Positions 12,132 to 24,080 of a stretch of 64,000 nt of DNA are shown in pieces. A program made the position numbers and the translations under genes. The stretch is from Cyanophora paradoxa (lineage: Eukaryota > Glaucocystophyceae > Cyanophorales > Cyanophoraceae). The first letter of the stretch is position 1. Each line of letters starts with the position of its first letter. The notes under the pieces are model-generated. The model searched no databases and was not told the DNA's origin. It was given only the letters and a program-made list of their open reading frames with translations. The stretch lies in the NCBI GenBank assembly GCA_004431415.1, contig QPMI01000709.1, positions 248,001 through 312,000 of the forward strand, given 5' to 3'.

Positions 12132-12527
12132 TAGGGTTGGTGAATTTCATGAAATTCAAAAATTTGGCGTTGAAACTGAAAGTCGACCCTTTGAAAGCTT
12201 TGAAAATTCAATTGAAATTTCAATCCGCAGTGCAGCACTTGCAGAGACCCCACGCACTGCGGAGAGTCTCTTTCACTCTGAATTGTCTCTAATCGACTTC
12301 ACTCTCACTCTCTGAGTCTCTTTACGGGCTGGGAGGGCTCCCGGGAAGGCCGGAGGGGCTGGGAAGGGGAAGCTGAGCTCGAGGGTGCGAAAACGGAGAA
12401 ATTCAATATATTTTATTATTTTTATATTCTATTTCAATGCAATTTCAACGGGCGGCGTTGAAATTGAAATTGAATTTTCAATTTCAATGCAATTTCAATG
12501 GCTTGAAATTTCAAGCTGCCAACCCTA
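12132..12527. mobile_element. Non-autonomous MITE with hAT-type ends
   Basis: The element begins TAGGGTTGG and ends CCAACCCTA, a perfect 9-bp terminal inverted repeat, and is 396 bp long. Directly outside lie identical 8-bp duplications CTTACAGC (12124-12131 and 12528-12535). An 8-bp duplication with a [CT]AGGG-type terminus is the signature of the hAT superfamily. The interior is rich in GAAATT/AATTTC words, which extend the inverted-repeat character inward, and it has no coding capacity. A nearby copy of the flanking word (CAGGCGGCTTACAGCTG, twice before the element) slightly weakens the duplication evidence. Confidence 0.75.
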
Positions 12528-13254
12528 CTTACAGCTGGATTGGCGCTTAGACGGCTACGAGGCTAGATCGAATCTGGCTAGTGAGCGAGCTGCAAATTAA
12601 GCCTGCAATTAGCCTCAGCCTGCAGCTGGCAGCCTGTGGCAGGCCTATAGCTAGGGCCTGCAAGTTGCCAAAAAAGTTGGCTGCAACTTGCAATTGCCAT
12701 GCATATGGCCATTTGCAAGTTTGCAATTTTAAAAAAATTATGCTGCCAGTGTGAGTTTCGGAATTCGCCACCTTAAAGCTTCGAATTCGATTCGCGGCGA
12801 TTTGGGAAACTTGAAATTGGGATCATCGGATTCGTCATGATCAGCAATGATTCAGCATTCGGCCCGAGCGCGTGCGCGCTCATTGTTCAAGGTGCGCGCG
12901 ATCGTCCGACGGTCCGGCGTCCGGCGTCCGACGGTCGCGATCGCCGAGTCGACGCGGTCCGATCTAGCCTCGCAGGCTCGGAGGGCGCGCGCGGCGCGCC
13001 CCGCGGCCCGGCGGGCCGCAGCCCCCCGGGCCCCTGGCCCGGGCCCGCCCGCGGGCCGGCGCGCCCGGCCGCGGGTCGGCCAGGAGAAGGCAGCAATCGC
13101 GAAATCAGAACATCGAGACTCGGGCTATGATCCATCATCGTCATACCTCCGGCGGCCCTCCGCTGTGCCTCAGAGTAGGGTTTATTATATATATATAAAT
13201 CAGACTAAATTTTGTAAATCTGGTGGAATTTTCTAGCGGTTTTCATAAATGTCT

Positions 13255-16165
13255 AGGCGTCGACCTAGCAGGTCGGCCTAGGTCCGGAAATTTCAGCAGG
13301 GGATTTCCGGGAATCCGGCCGCCAGCGGCCGGGCGGCCCGGCTCGCAGAGCATCCCGCGCGTTCGCACGCGCTCTCCGGCCTCTCTACAGCCTTTCCCGC
13401 ACGTTCGAAATCCTGGAAAGCCCCCGCGGCTCGCCTTCTTCTCAGGCGCGGGGCCCCGCGAGCGCCAGCGTCCCGGTCCGCGCCCCGGCCCGTTCGCCTA
13501 CAGCCTCGCCTTCTCGTACACGCACTCGGCGTAGTACTTTCTCACCGTGGTACGCTTCGTCCTCCCCCGCGCGCACTCCCCGCGCCCCGCGCGCCGTCGC
13601 CTCCTTCGCTGACAATCGCGACTCCACTCGCCCCGCTGCAGCCAGCGCCGCACGACGCGCGCCCAACCGCGCACCTCATCTATGCTCTGCGCACTCTGCG
13701 AATTCACGTCCATCGTCGCCCGAGCCCTCTTCTGCGCCGCGCCCCGCTGACCGCCCCGTGCAGCACCGGCCGCTGCCGCGCGCCGCACCGCCGTCCAGCC
13801 GATCGCAGCGGGCGTGCCCGATCGTAACTCAAGCCAGCACAGCTCGTGAGAGCCCCGCCTTCCCGCCCCGCCCGCTCTAAACCGCGCCCCGCTGACCGTG
13901 CAGCATGGCCTGGGTTTCCGACACGCGCCGCCGCGCAACCAGCAGGTGCCGGGGCCAGCGGGCGGGCCCGGGGCGCGGCGGAGCGCACGCGCTGCCCGCG
14001 CGGCAGGTGCGGGGCGGCGCGGCGGCGCTGGCTGCGGTGGCCTGCGGCGATCGGGGCCCGCAGCAGGTGCGCCGCGCGCCGGGCGGGCGGCGGGCCGGCC
14101 TAGGGGGCGGGGCCTCGCCGCCCTTCCTGGGGAGGGCCCGGCGCGAGGCCGGTGGGTGGATACGGGGCGGGGCGGCGCTCACGCGCTGGCCGTGCGGCAG
14201 GTGCGGGCGGCGCGGCGGCGCTGGCGGCGGCGGCCTGCGGCGATCACGGGGCCCGCAGCAGGTGCGCCGCGCGCCGGGCGGGCGGCGGGGCCGGCTCTAG
14301 GGGCGGGGCCTCGCCAGCCCTCCCTGGGAGGGCCCCAGCGCGGGGCCGGCGGGCGGGTACGGGGCGGGGCGGCGCTCACGCGAGGCCCGGCGCGGGGCCA
14401 GCGGGCGTTACGGGGCGCGGCAGCGCTCACGTGCTGGCCGTGCGGCAGGTGCGGGGCGGCGTCGCGGCGGCGCTGGCGGCGGCGGCCTGCGGCGATTGGG
14501 GGGCCCGCAGCAGATGCGCCGCGCGCGGCGGGCGGCGGGGCCGGCCCTAGGGGCGGGGCTCGCCGGCCTTCCTGGGGAGGCCCCGGCGCGAGGCCGGTGG
14601 CGGGTACGGGCGGGGCGGCGCTCACGCGCTGCCCGCGCGGCAGGTGCGGGGCGGCGCGGCGGCGCTGGCGGCGGCGGCCTGCGGCGATCGCGGGGCCCGC
14701 AGCAGGTGCGCCGCGCGCCGGGCGGGCGGAAGGGCCGGCCCTAGGAGGTGGGCCTCGCCGGCCCTCCCTGGGGAGGCCCCGGCGCGGGGCCGGCGGGCGG
14801 TACGGGCGGGGCGGCGCTCACGCGCTGGCCGTGCGGCAGGTGCGGGGCGGCGCGGCGGCGCTGGCGGCAGCGGCCGGCGGCGATCACGGGCCCGCAGCAG
14901 GTGCGCCGCGCGCCGGGCGGGCGGCGGGCCGGCTCTAGGGGCGGGGCCTCGCCGCCCTTCCTGGGGAGGGCCCGGCGCGGGCCGGTGGCGGGTACGGGGC
15001 GGGCGGCGCTCACGCGCTGGCCGTGCGGCAGGTGCGGGGCGGCGTCGCGGCGGCGCTGGCGGCGGCGGCCTGCGGCGATTGGGGGCCCGCAGCAGATGCG
15101 CCGCGCGCCGGGCGGGCGGCGGGGCCGGCCCTAGGGGCGGGCCTCGCCGGCCCTTCCTGGGGAGGCCCCGGCGCGGGGCCGGCGGCAGGCCCGGGGCGCG
15201 GCGGAGCGCACGCGCTGCCCGCGCGGCAGGTGCGGGGCGGCGCGGCGGCGCTGGCGGCGGCGGCCTGCGGCGATCGCGGGGCCCGCAGCAGGTGCGCCGC
15301 GCGCCGGGCGGGCGGCAGGGCCGGCCCTAGGAGGTGGGCCTCGCCGGCCCTTCCTGGGGAGGGCCCGGCGCGGGCCGGCGGGCGGGTACGGGGCGGGGCG
15401 GCGCTCACGCGCTGGCCGTGCGGCAGGTGCGGGGCGGCGCGGCGGCGCTGGCGGCGGCGGCCGGCGGCGATCACGGGGCCCGCAGCAGGTGCGCCGCGCG
15501 CCGGGCGGGCGGCGGGCCGCCCCTAGGGGGCGGGGCCTCGCCGGCCCTTCCTGGGAGGGCCCCGCGCGGGGCCGGTGGGCAGGCCGGGGCGCGGCGGAGC
15601 GCACGCGCTGCCGCGCGGCAGGTGCGGGGCGGCGCGGCGCGCTGGCGGCGGCGGCCAGCGGCGATCGCGGGGCCCGCAGCAGGTGCTCAGCGCGCCAGGC
15701 GGGCGGCGGGGCCGGCTCTAGGTGGCTGGGCCTCGCCGGCCCTTCCTGGGAGGGCCCCGGCGCGGGGCTGGCGGGCGGGTACGGGGCGGGGCGGCGCTCA
15801 CGCGCTCCCTGCGGCGCAGCTGCGCGGCGTTGCGGCGGCGCTGGCGGCGGCGGCCGGCGGCGATCACGGGGCCCGCAGCAGGTGCGCCGCGCGCCGGGCG
15901 GCGCGGGGCCAGCCCTGGGGGACGGGGCCTCGCCGGCCCTCCCTGGAGAGGGCCCCGGCGCGGGCCGGCGGGCGGGTACGGGGCGGGCGGCGCTCACGCG
16001 CTCCCTGCGGCGCACCTGCGCGGCGTCGCAGCGGCGGTGGCGGCGGCGGCCGGAGGCGATCGCGGGGCCCGCAGCAGGTGCGCCGCGCACCGGGCGGGCG
16101 GCGGGGCCGGCCCTGGGGGCGAGGCCTCGCCCGCCGTTCTGGGGAGGGCCCCGGCGCGGGGCCGG
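13255..16165 (+). repeat. Left inverted arm with ~196-bp tandem units
   Basis: The outer 700 bp are unique, followed by about eleven GC-rich units of ~196 bp. Each contains GCTCACGCGCTG, GCGGCAGGTGCGGGGCGGC, a GGCGATC core, GCAGCAGGTGCGCCGCGCG and a CTAGGGGCGGGG stretch. Units start near 13988, 14178, 14372, 14621, 14818, 15009, 15206, 15403, 15598, 15797 and 15993. The unique outer part encodes, on the minus strand, an Arg-rich reading frame (13498-13938, MDVNSQSAQSIDEVRGW near its middle) that is conserved in the other arm. Whether it is translated is unknown. Confidence 0.85.
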
Positions 16166-19100
16166 CGAGGGCCCTACGAGCGCACGTCGACGCAGAGAGA
16201 TTCTAAATATGGCCTGGGTCTGACCGCTGCGCGCGCAGGGACCCACGCCCCCTGCCCCGCCGCCCCCTGAACCCGGTACCCCTGGTGCGAGCCCCGGGCC
16301 GTGCTCCCCGCTAGCTGATGGCCCGGCGAGGCCCTACGAGCGCACGTCGACGCAGAGAGATTCTAAATATGGCCTGGGTCTGACCGCTGCGCGCGCAGGG
16401 ACCCACCCCCCTTGCCCCGCCGCCCCTGAACCCGGTACCCCTGGTGCGAGCCCTGGGCCGTGCACCCCGCCTGCCGATAGCCCCGCGAGGGCCCTACAAG
16501 CGCGCGTCGACGCATAGAGATTCTAAACATGGCCTGGGTCTGACCGCTGCGCGCGCAGGACCCACGCCCCCTGCCCCGCCGCCCCCTGAACCCGGTACCC
16601 CTGGTGCGAGCCCCGGGCCGTGCTCCCCGCCCGCCGATGGCCCGGCGAGGGCCCTACAAGCGCACGTCGACGCAGAGAGATTCTAAATATGGCCTGGGTC
16701 TGACCGCTGCGCGCGCAGGGACCCACCCCCCTTGCCCCCGCCGCCCCCTGAACCCGGTACCCCTGGTGCGAGCCCCGGGCCGTGCTCCCCGCCCGCCGAT
16801 GGCCCGGCGAGGGCCCTACGAGCGCACGTCGACGCAGAGAGATTCTAAACATGGCCTGGGTCTGACCGCTGCGCGCGCAGGGACCCACGCCCCCTGCCCC
16901 CGCCGCCCCCTGAACCCGGTACCCCTGGTGCGAGCCTCGGGCCGTGCTCCCCGCCCGCCGATGGCCCGGCGAGGGCCCTACGAGCGCACGTCGACGCAGA
17001 GAGATTCTAAACATGGCCTGGGTCTGACCGCTGCGCGCGCAGGGACCCACGCCCCCTGCCCCCGCCGCCCCCTGAACCCGGTACCCCTGGTGCGAGCCCG
17101 GGCCGTGCTCCCCGCCCGCCGATGGCCCGGCGAGGGCCCTACGAGCGCACGTCGACGCAGAGAGATTCTAAACATGGCCTGGGTCTGACCGCTGCGCGCG
17201 CAGGGACCCACCCCCTTGCCCCCGCCGCCCCTGAACCCGGTACCCTGGTGCGAGCCCCGGGCCGTGCTCCCCGCCCGCCGATGGCCCGGCGAGGCCCTAC
17301 GAGCGCACGTCGACGCAGAGAGATTCTAAACATGGCCTGGGTCTGACCGCTGCGCGCGCAGGGACCCACGCCCCCTGCCCCCGCCGCCCCCTGAACCCGG
17401 TACCCCTGGTGCGAGCCCCGGGCCGTGCTCCCCGCCTGCCGATGACCCGGCGAGGGCCCTACGAGCGCACGTCGACGCAGAGAGATTCTAAATATGGCCT
17501 GGGTCTGACCGCTGCGCGCGCAGGGACCCGCCCCCCTTGCCCCCGCCGCCCCCTGAACCCGGTACCCCTAGTGCGAGCCCCGGGCCGTGCTCCCCGCCTG
17601 CCGATGACCCGGCGAGGGCCCTACGAGCGCACGTCGACGCAGAGAGATTCTAATATGGCCTGGGTCTGACCGCTGCGCGCGCAGGGACCCACGCCCCCTG
17701 CCCCCGCCGCCCCCTGAACCCGGTACCCCTGGTGCGAGCCCCGGGCCGTGCTCCCCGCTAGCTGATGGCCCGGCGAGGGCCCTACAAGCGCGCGTCGACG
17801 CATAGAGATTCTAAATATGGCCTGGGTCTGACCGCTGCGCGCGCAGGGACCCACCCCCCTTGCCCCCGCCGCCCCCTGAACCTGGTACCCCTGGTGCGAG
17901 CCCCGGGCCGTGCTCCCCGCTAGCTGATGGCCCGGCGAGGGCCCTACGAGCGCACGTCGACGCAGAGAGATTCTAAATATGGCCTGGGTCTGACCGCTGC
18001 GCGCGCAGGGACCCACGCCCCCTGCCCCCGCCGCCCCCTGAACCCGGTACCCCTGGTGCGAGCCCCGGGCCGTGCTCCCCGCTAGCTGATGGCCCGGCGA
18101 GGGCCCTACAAGCGCGCGTCGACGCATAGAGATTCTAAATATGGCCTGGGTCTGACCGCTGCGCGCGCAGGGACCCACCCCCCTTGCCCCCGCCGCCCCC
18201 TGAACCCGGTACCCCTGGTGCGAGCCCCGGGCCGTGATCCCCGCTAGCTGATGGCCCGGCGAGGGCCCTACAAGCGCGCTTCGACGCATAGAGATTCTAA
18301 ACATGGCCTGGGTCTGACCGCTGCGCGCGCAGGGACCCGCCCCCCTTGCCCCCGCCGCCCCCTGAACCTGGTACCCCTGGTGCGAGCCCCGGGCCGTGCT
18401 CCCCGCCCGCCGATGGCCCGGCGAGGGCCCTACAAGCGCGCGTCGACGCATAGAGATTCTAAATATGGCCTGGGTCTGACCGCTGCGCGCGCAGGGACCC
18501 ACCCCCCTTGCCCCCGCCGCCCCCTGAACCCGGTACCCCTGGTGCGAGCCCCGGGCCGTGATCCCCGCTAGCTGATGGCCCGGCGAGGGCCCTACAAGCG
18601 CGCGTCGACGCATAGAGATTCTAAACATGGCCTGGGTCTGACCGCTGCGCGCGCAGGGACCCACCCCCTGCCCCGCCGCCCCTGAACCGGTACCCCTGGT
18701 GCGAGCCCCGGCCGTGCTCCCCGCCCGCCGATGGCCCGGCGAGGGCCCTACGAGCGCACGTCGACGCAGAGAGATTCTAAATATGGCCTGGGTCTGACCG
18801 CTGCGCGCGCAGGGACCCGCCCCCTTGCCCCGCCGCCCCCTGAACCTGGTACCCCTGGTGCGAGCCCCGGGCCGTGCTCCCCGCCCGCCGATGGCCCGGC
18901 GAGGGCCCTACAAGCGCGCGTCGACGCATAGAGATTCTAAACATGGCCTGGGTCTGACCGCTGCGCGCGCAGGGACCCACGCCCCTGCCCCCGCCGCCCC
19001 CTGAACCCGGTACCCCTGGTGCGAGCCCCGGGCCGTGCTCCCCGCCCGCCGATGGCCCGGCGAGGGCCCTACGAGCGCACGTCGACGCAGAGAGATTCTA

Positions 19101-22100
19101 AATATGGCCTGGGTCTGACCGCTGCGCGCGCAGGGACCCACCCCCTTGCCCCCGCCGCCCCTGAACCCGGTACCCCTGGTGCGAGCCCCGGGCCGTGCTC
19201 CCCGCCCGCCGATGGCCCGGCGAGGGCCCTACGAGCGCACGTCGACGCAGAGAGATTCTAAACATGGCCTGGGTCTGACCGCTGCGCGCGCAGGGACCCA
19301 CCCCCCTTGCCCCCGCCGCCCCCTGAACCCGGTACCCCTGGTGCGAGCCCCGGGCCGTGCTCCCCGCCCGCCGATGGCCCGGCGAGGGCCCTACAAGCGC
19401 ACGTCGACGCAGAGAGATTCTAAATATGGCCTGGGTCTGACCGCTGCGCGCGCAGGGACCCACCCCCCTTGCCCCGCCGCCCCCTGAACCCGGTACCCTG
19501 GTGCGAGCCCCGGCCGTGCTCCCGCCCGCCGATGGCCCGGCGAGGGCCCTACGAGCGCACGTCGACGCAGAGAGATTCTAAACATGGCCTGGGTCTGACC
19601 GCTGCGCGCGCAGGGACCCACGCCCCCTGCCCCCGCCGCCCCTGAACCCGGTACCCCTGGTGCGAGCCTCGGCCGTGCTCCCCGCCCGCCGATGGCCCGG
19701 CGAGGGCCCTACGAGCGCACGTCGACGCAGAGAGATTCTAAACATGGCCTGGGTCTGACCGCTGCGCGCGCAGGGACCCACGCCCCCTGCCCCCGCCGCC
19801 CCCTGAACCCGGTACCCCTGGTGCGAGCCCCGGGCCGTGCTCCCCGCCCGCCGATGGCCCGGCGAGGGCCCTACGAGCGCACGTCGACGCAGAGAGATTC
19901 TAAATATGGCCTGGGTCTGACCGCTGCGCGCGCAGGGACCCACCCCCCTTGCCCCCGCCGCCCCCTGAACCCGGTACCCCTGGTGCGAGCCCCGGGCCGT
20001 GCTCCCCGCCCGCCGATGGCCCGGCGAGGGCCCTACGAGCGCACGTCGACGCAGAGAGATTCTAAACATGGCCTGGGTCTGACCGCTGCGCGCGCAGGGA
20101 CCCACGCCCCTGCCCCGCCGCCCCCTGAACCCGGTACCCCTGGTGCGAGCCCCGGGCCGTGCTCCCCGCCTGCCGATGACCCGGCGAGGGCCCTACGAGC
20201 GCACGTCGACGCAGAGAGATTCTAAATATGGCCTGGGTCTGACCGCTGCGCGCGCAGGGACCCGCCCCCCTTGCCCCCGCCGCCCCCTGAACCCGGTACC
20301 CCTAGTGCGAGCCCCGGGCCGTGCTCCCCGCTAGCTGATGGCCCGGCGAGGGCCCTACGAGCGCACGTCGACGCAGAGAGATTCTAAATATGGCCTGGGT
20401 CTGACCGCTGCGCGCGCAGGGACCCACCCCCCTTGCCCCCGCCGCCCCCTGAACCCGGTACCCCTGGTGCGAGCCCCGGGCCGTTGTCCCCGCTAGCTGA
20501 TGGCCCGGCGAGGGCCCTACAAGCGCGCTTCGACGCATAGAGATTCTAAACATGGCCTGGGTCTGACCGCTGCGCGCGCAGGGACCCGCCCCCCTTGCCC
20601 CCGCCGCCCCTGAACCTGGTACCCCTGGTGCGAGCCCCGGGCCGTGCTCCCGCCCGCCGATGGCCCGGCGAGGGCCCTACAAGCGCGCGTCGACGCATAG
20701 AGATTCTAAATATGGCCTGGGTCTGACCGCTGCGCGCGCAGGGACCCACCCCCTTGCCCCGCCGCCCCTGAACCCGGTACCCTGGTGCGAGCCCCGGGCC
20801 GTGATCCCCGCTAGCTGATGGCCCGGCGAGGGCCCTACAAGCGCGCGTCGACGCATAGAGATTCTAAACATGGCCTGGGTCTGACCGCTGCGCGCGCAGG
20901 GACCCACCCCCTGCCCCGCCGCCCCCTGAACCCGGTACCCCTGGTGCGAGCCCCGGGCCGTGCTCCCGCCCGCCGATGGCCCGGCGAGGGCCCTACGAGC
21001 GCACGTCGACGCAGAGAGATTCTAAATATGGCCTGGGTCTGACCGCTGCGCGCGCAGGGACCCGCCCCCTTGCCCCCGCCGCCCCCTGAACCTGGTACCC
21101 TGGTGCGAGCCCCGGGCCGTGCTCCCCGCCCGCCGATGGCCCGGCGAGGGCCCTACAAGCGCGCGTCGACGCATAGAGATTCTAAACATGGCCTGGGTCT
21201 GACCGCTGCGCGCGCAGGGACCACGCCCCCTGCCCCCGCCGCCCCTGAACCCGGTACCCCTGGTGCGAGCCCCGGGCCGTGATCCCCGCTAGCTGATGGC
21301 CCGGCGAGGGCCCTACAAGCGCGCGTCGACGCATAGAATTCTAAACATGGCCTGGGTCTGACCGCTGCGCGCGCAGGGACCCACGCCCCTGCCCCGCCGC
21401 CCCCTGAACCCGGTACCCCTGGTGCGAGCCCCGGGCCGTGCTCCCCGCCTGCCGATGACCCGGCGAGGGCCCTACGAGCGCACGTCGACGCAGAGAGATT
21501 CTAAATATGGCCTGGGTCTGACCGCTGCGCGCGCAGGGACCCACGCCCCCTGCCCCCGCCGCCCCCTGAACCCGGTACCCCTGGTGCGAGCCCCGGGCCG
21601 TGCTCCCCGCCCGCCGATGGCCCGGCGAGGGCCCTACAAGCGCACGTCGACGCAGAGAGATTCTAAATATGGCCTGGGTCTGACCGCTGCGCGCGCAGGG
21701 ACCCGCCCCCCTTGCCCCCGCCGCCCCCTGAACCCGGTACCCCTGGTGCGAGCCCCGGGCCGTGCTCCCCGCTAGCTGATGGCCCGGCGAGGGCCCTACG
21801 AGCGCACGTCGACGCAGAGAGATTCTAAATATGGCCTGGGTCTGACCGCTGCGCGCGCAGGGACCCACGTCCCCTGCCCCCGCCGCCCCCTGAACCCGGT
21901 ACCCCTGGTGCGAGCCCCGGGCCGTGCTCCCCGCTAGCTGATGGCCCGGCGAGGGCCCTACGAGCGCACGTCGACGCAGAGAGATTCTAAATATGGCCTG
22001 GGTCTGACCGCTGCGCGCGCAGGGACCCACGTCCCCTGCCCCCGCCGCCCCCTGAACCCGGTACCCCTGGTGCGAGCCCCGGGCCGTGCTCCCCGCCCGC

Positions 22101-22626
22101 CGATGGCCCGGCGAGGGCCCTACAAGCGCACGTCGACGCAGAGAGATTCTAAATATGGCCTGGGTCTGACCGCTGCGCGCGCAGGGACCCGCCCCCTTGC
22201 CCCGCCGCCCCTGAACCCGGTACCCCTGGTGCGAGCCCGGGCCGTGCTCCCCGCTAGCTGATGGCCGGCGAGGGCCCTACGAGCGCACGTCGACGCAGAG
22301 AGATTCTAAATATGGCCTGGGTCTGACCGCTGCGCGCGCAGGGACCCACGTCCCCTGCCCCCGCCGCCCCCTGAACCCGGTACCCCTGGTGCGAGCCCCG
22401 GGCCGTGCTCCCCGCTAGCTGATGGCCCGGCGAGGGCCCTACGAGCGCACGTCGACGCATAGAGATTCTAAATATGGCCTGGGTCTGACCGCTGCGCGCG
22501 CAGGGACCCACGCCCCCTGCCCCCGCCGCCCCCTGAACCCGGTACCCCTGGTGCGAGCCCCGGGCCGTGCTCCCCGCTAGCTGATGGCCCGGCGAGGGCC
22601 CTACAAGCGCGCGTCGACGCATAGAG
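16165..22626 (+). repeat. Satellite array, ~40 copies of a 159-162-bp unit
   Basis: The word GATTCTAAA recurs 40 times with mean spacing of about 161 bp. Each unit contains GTCGACGCA, ATGGCCTGGGTCTGACCGC, GAACCCGGTACCCCTGGTGC and GATGGCCCGGCGAGGGCCC. Two sequence families alternate: CACGTCGACGCAGAGAG with TAAATATGG, and CGCGTCGACGCATAGAG, often with TAAACATGG. There are also three versions of the GCTAGCTGATGG / GCCCGCCGATGG / GCCTGCCGATGA segment. Full-length units are 162 bp, a multiple of three, so both strands stay open for several units; shorter units differ mainly in C-run length. Confidence 0.95.
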
Positions 22627-23325
22627 GTCATTTGTGCTTCGATGCACATGTGTACATGTACATGAGGTGATGCATATGGGCCCGCGGATCCACGCCAGGG
22701 CACCCCAGGACGGGCCCCGCGCCCGAATCGGAGCACTGGGAAACAACATGTATTATACATGGATTCATAATCTATAAGATGAGCTTGGAACGCCGCGCGT
22801 GAGACACAAGGCCGGCCTCGAGGGAGTGAGGGGGGCAAGTGAGGTGATCGGCCCGCGGAACCACGCCAGGCTAGGGCACCCCAGGACGGGCCCCGCGCCT
22901 GCTTCGGGGCACTGAGACACAACTTTTACGGAACATCGATTGCGAATCCAGAACATGAGCCGAGGGCCACGGGCGCAAGACAAAAGGCCCGCCTTGAGGG
23001 AGTGAGTGGTGCACATGTGTACATGTACATGAGGTGATGCATATGGGCCCGCGGATCCACGCCAGGGCACCCCAGGACGGGCCCCGCGCCCGAATCGGAG
23101 CACTGGGAAACAACATGTATTATACATGGATTCAGAATCTATAAGATGAGCTGGGAACGCCGCGCGTGAGACACAAGGCCGGCCTCGAGGGAGTGAGGGG
23201 GGCACATGAGGGAATGGGCCCGCGGAACCGCGCCCTTTCTCCCCAGGGCGGGCCCCGCGCCCGAATCGGAGCACTGGGAAACAACCTGTATTACATAGGG
23301 ATTTAGAATATATAAGATGAGCTAG
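22627..23325 (+). repeat. Four copies of a ~180-bp repeat
   Basis: The block GGGCCCGCGGATCCACGCC (or GGAACC variant), then CCCCAGG-CGGGCCCCGCGCC, GGGAAACAAC and CGGCCTCGAGGGAGTG, occurs from about 22650, 22835, 23008 and 23205. Copies 1 and 3 are nearly identical and share a CACATGTGTACATGTACATG palindrome, whereas copies 2 and 4 are divergent. The array therefore probably grew by duplication of a dimer. It abuts the satellite with no spacer. Confidence 0.85.
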
Positions 23326-24080
23326 GGGTGCAGGGTTCTAGGGGGATGGTCAGAGCGAGCCGAGGGCACCATGTGCCATCCACTGTAGTTTCATTCGAAC
23401 TGGATATCTTTGGATGGGAATTAGTTATATTAGATCCAAATGTATCATGAGAACGACAATGAAAAGGGCGGATAGAATATATGCAACGGTCGGGACTCAC
23501 AATTAAGCCTAACCTGTAAGTCGCCACAAAAACGTTCGTTGAGCTCACAAACCTGACAACGGCACATCACACACATCTGACATCATGAAAACTGACCTCG
23601 ACGGGTGACTCCACTACCACTCAAAAACAGCATTTATATTGCATATAAAGGCTTTTAAAAGCCTCGTACATATCTGATTCATTGGGCAAAGTTTGTTGAA
23701 ACGAGATTTCGGAAACAATTGCTGCTATGCCCTAACGTTAACATGACCCAACATGCACTGCGGGGGCCTGGAGGGTGCGGGCCTTCGCGCTCCGCATTGT
23801 TGGCGACGAGAGGCCCCCACGGGCAAGATTGCTAGAGGAGAAGGCGCTGCGCATCTCGCTCGAGGGGTACCGAGGCGTCTGGGAGACGGCGGCCCGAGGC
23901 AGGCGAGAGGGGCTCTTCGGAGGCTGGTGCGGGCCTGGAGGGTGCAGGTACGGGAGGCCTGGAGCCTGGCACTCTCCCCCACAATCCTTTTACTTCTTGT
24001 GTAACACGTTCACACGGGTAGCGGCGGGTAGGGGGAGAGGGGCGGAGGGGGAGGGGGGGAGAGGGGGAAGAGACAACAAA
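23326..24080 (+). other. Unique spacer of the foldback-like structure
   Basis: The first 400 bp are AT-rich and non-coding. From about 23755 to 23990 the composition is coding-like: an open frame contains VRAFALRIVGDERPPRARLL and ISLEGYRGVWETAARGRR, then GT-type donors. I do not recognise it. It could be a captured host exon or a decayed piece of a transposon gene. A purine-rich G/A tract (24010-24070) precedes the right arm. Confidence 0.35.

Larger units (their letters stand above)
10572..13254. other. Non-coding intergenic region, AT/GC-mixed
   Basis: No credible gene is seen. The stretch mixes GC-rich patches (10980-11170, 12890-13090) with AT-rich segments (11220-11800, 12000-12540). 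It contains an 11-bp tandem repeat and a MITE, annotated separately. Short self-complementary words (CAATTG, TGATCA, GCATGC) are frequent. Confidence 0.5.

Noticed and set aside
17621-18664. 347-codon frame on the minus strand of the satellite
   Set aside because: Explained by the 162-bp period. Equivalent long frames exist on the plus strand and most copies are broken by C-run length changes.
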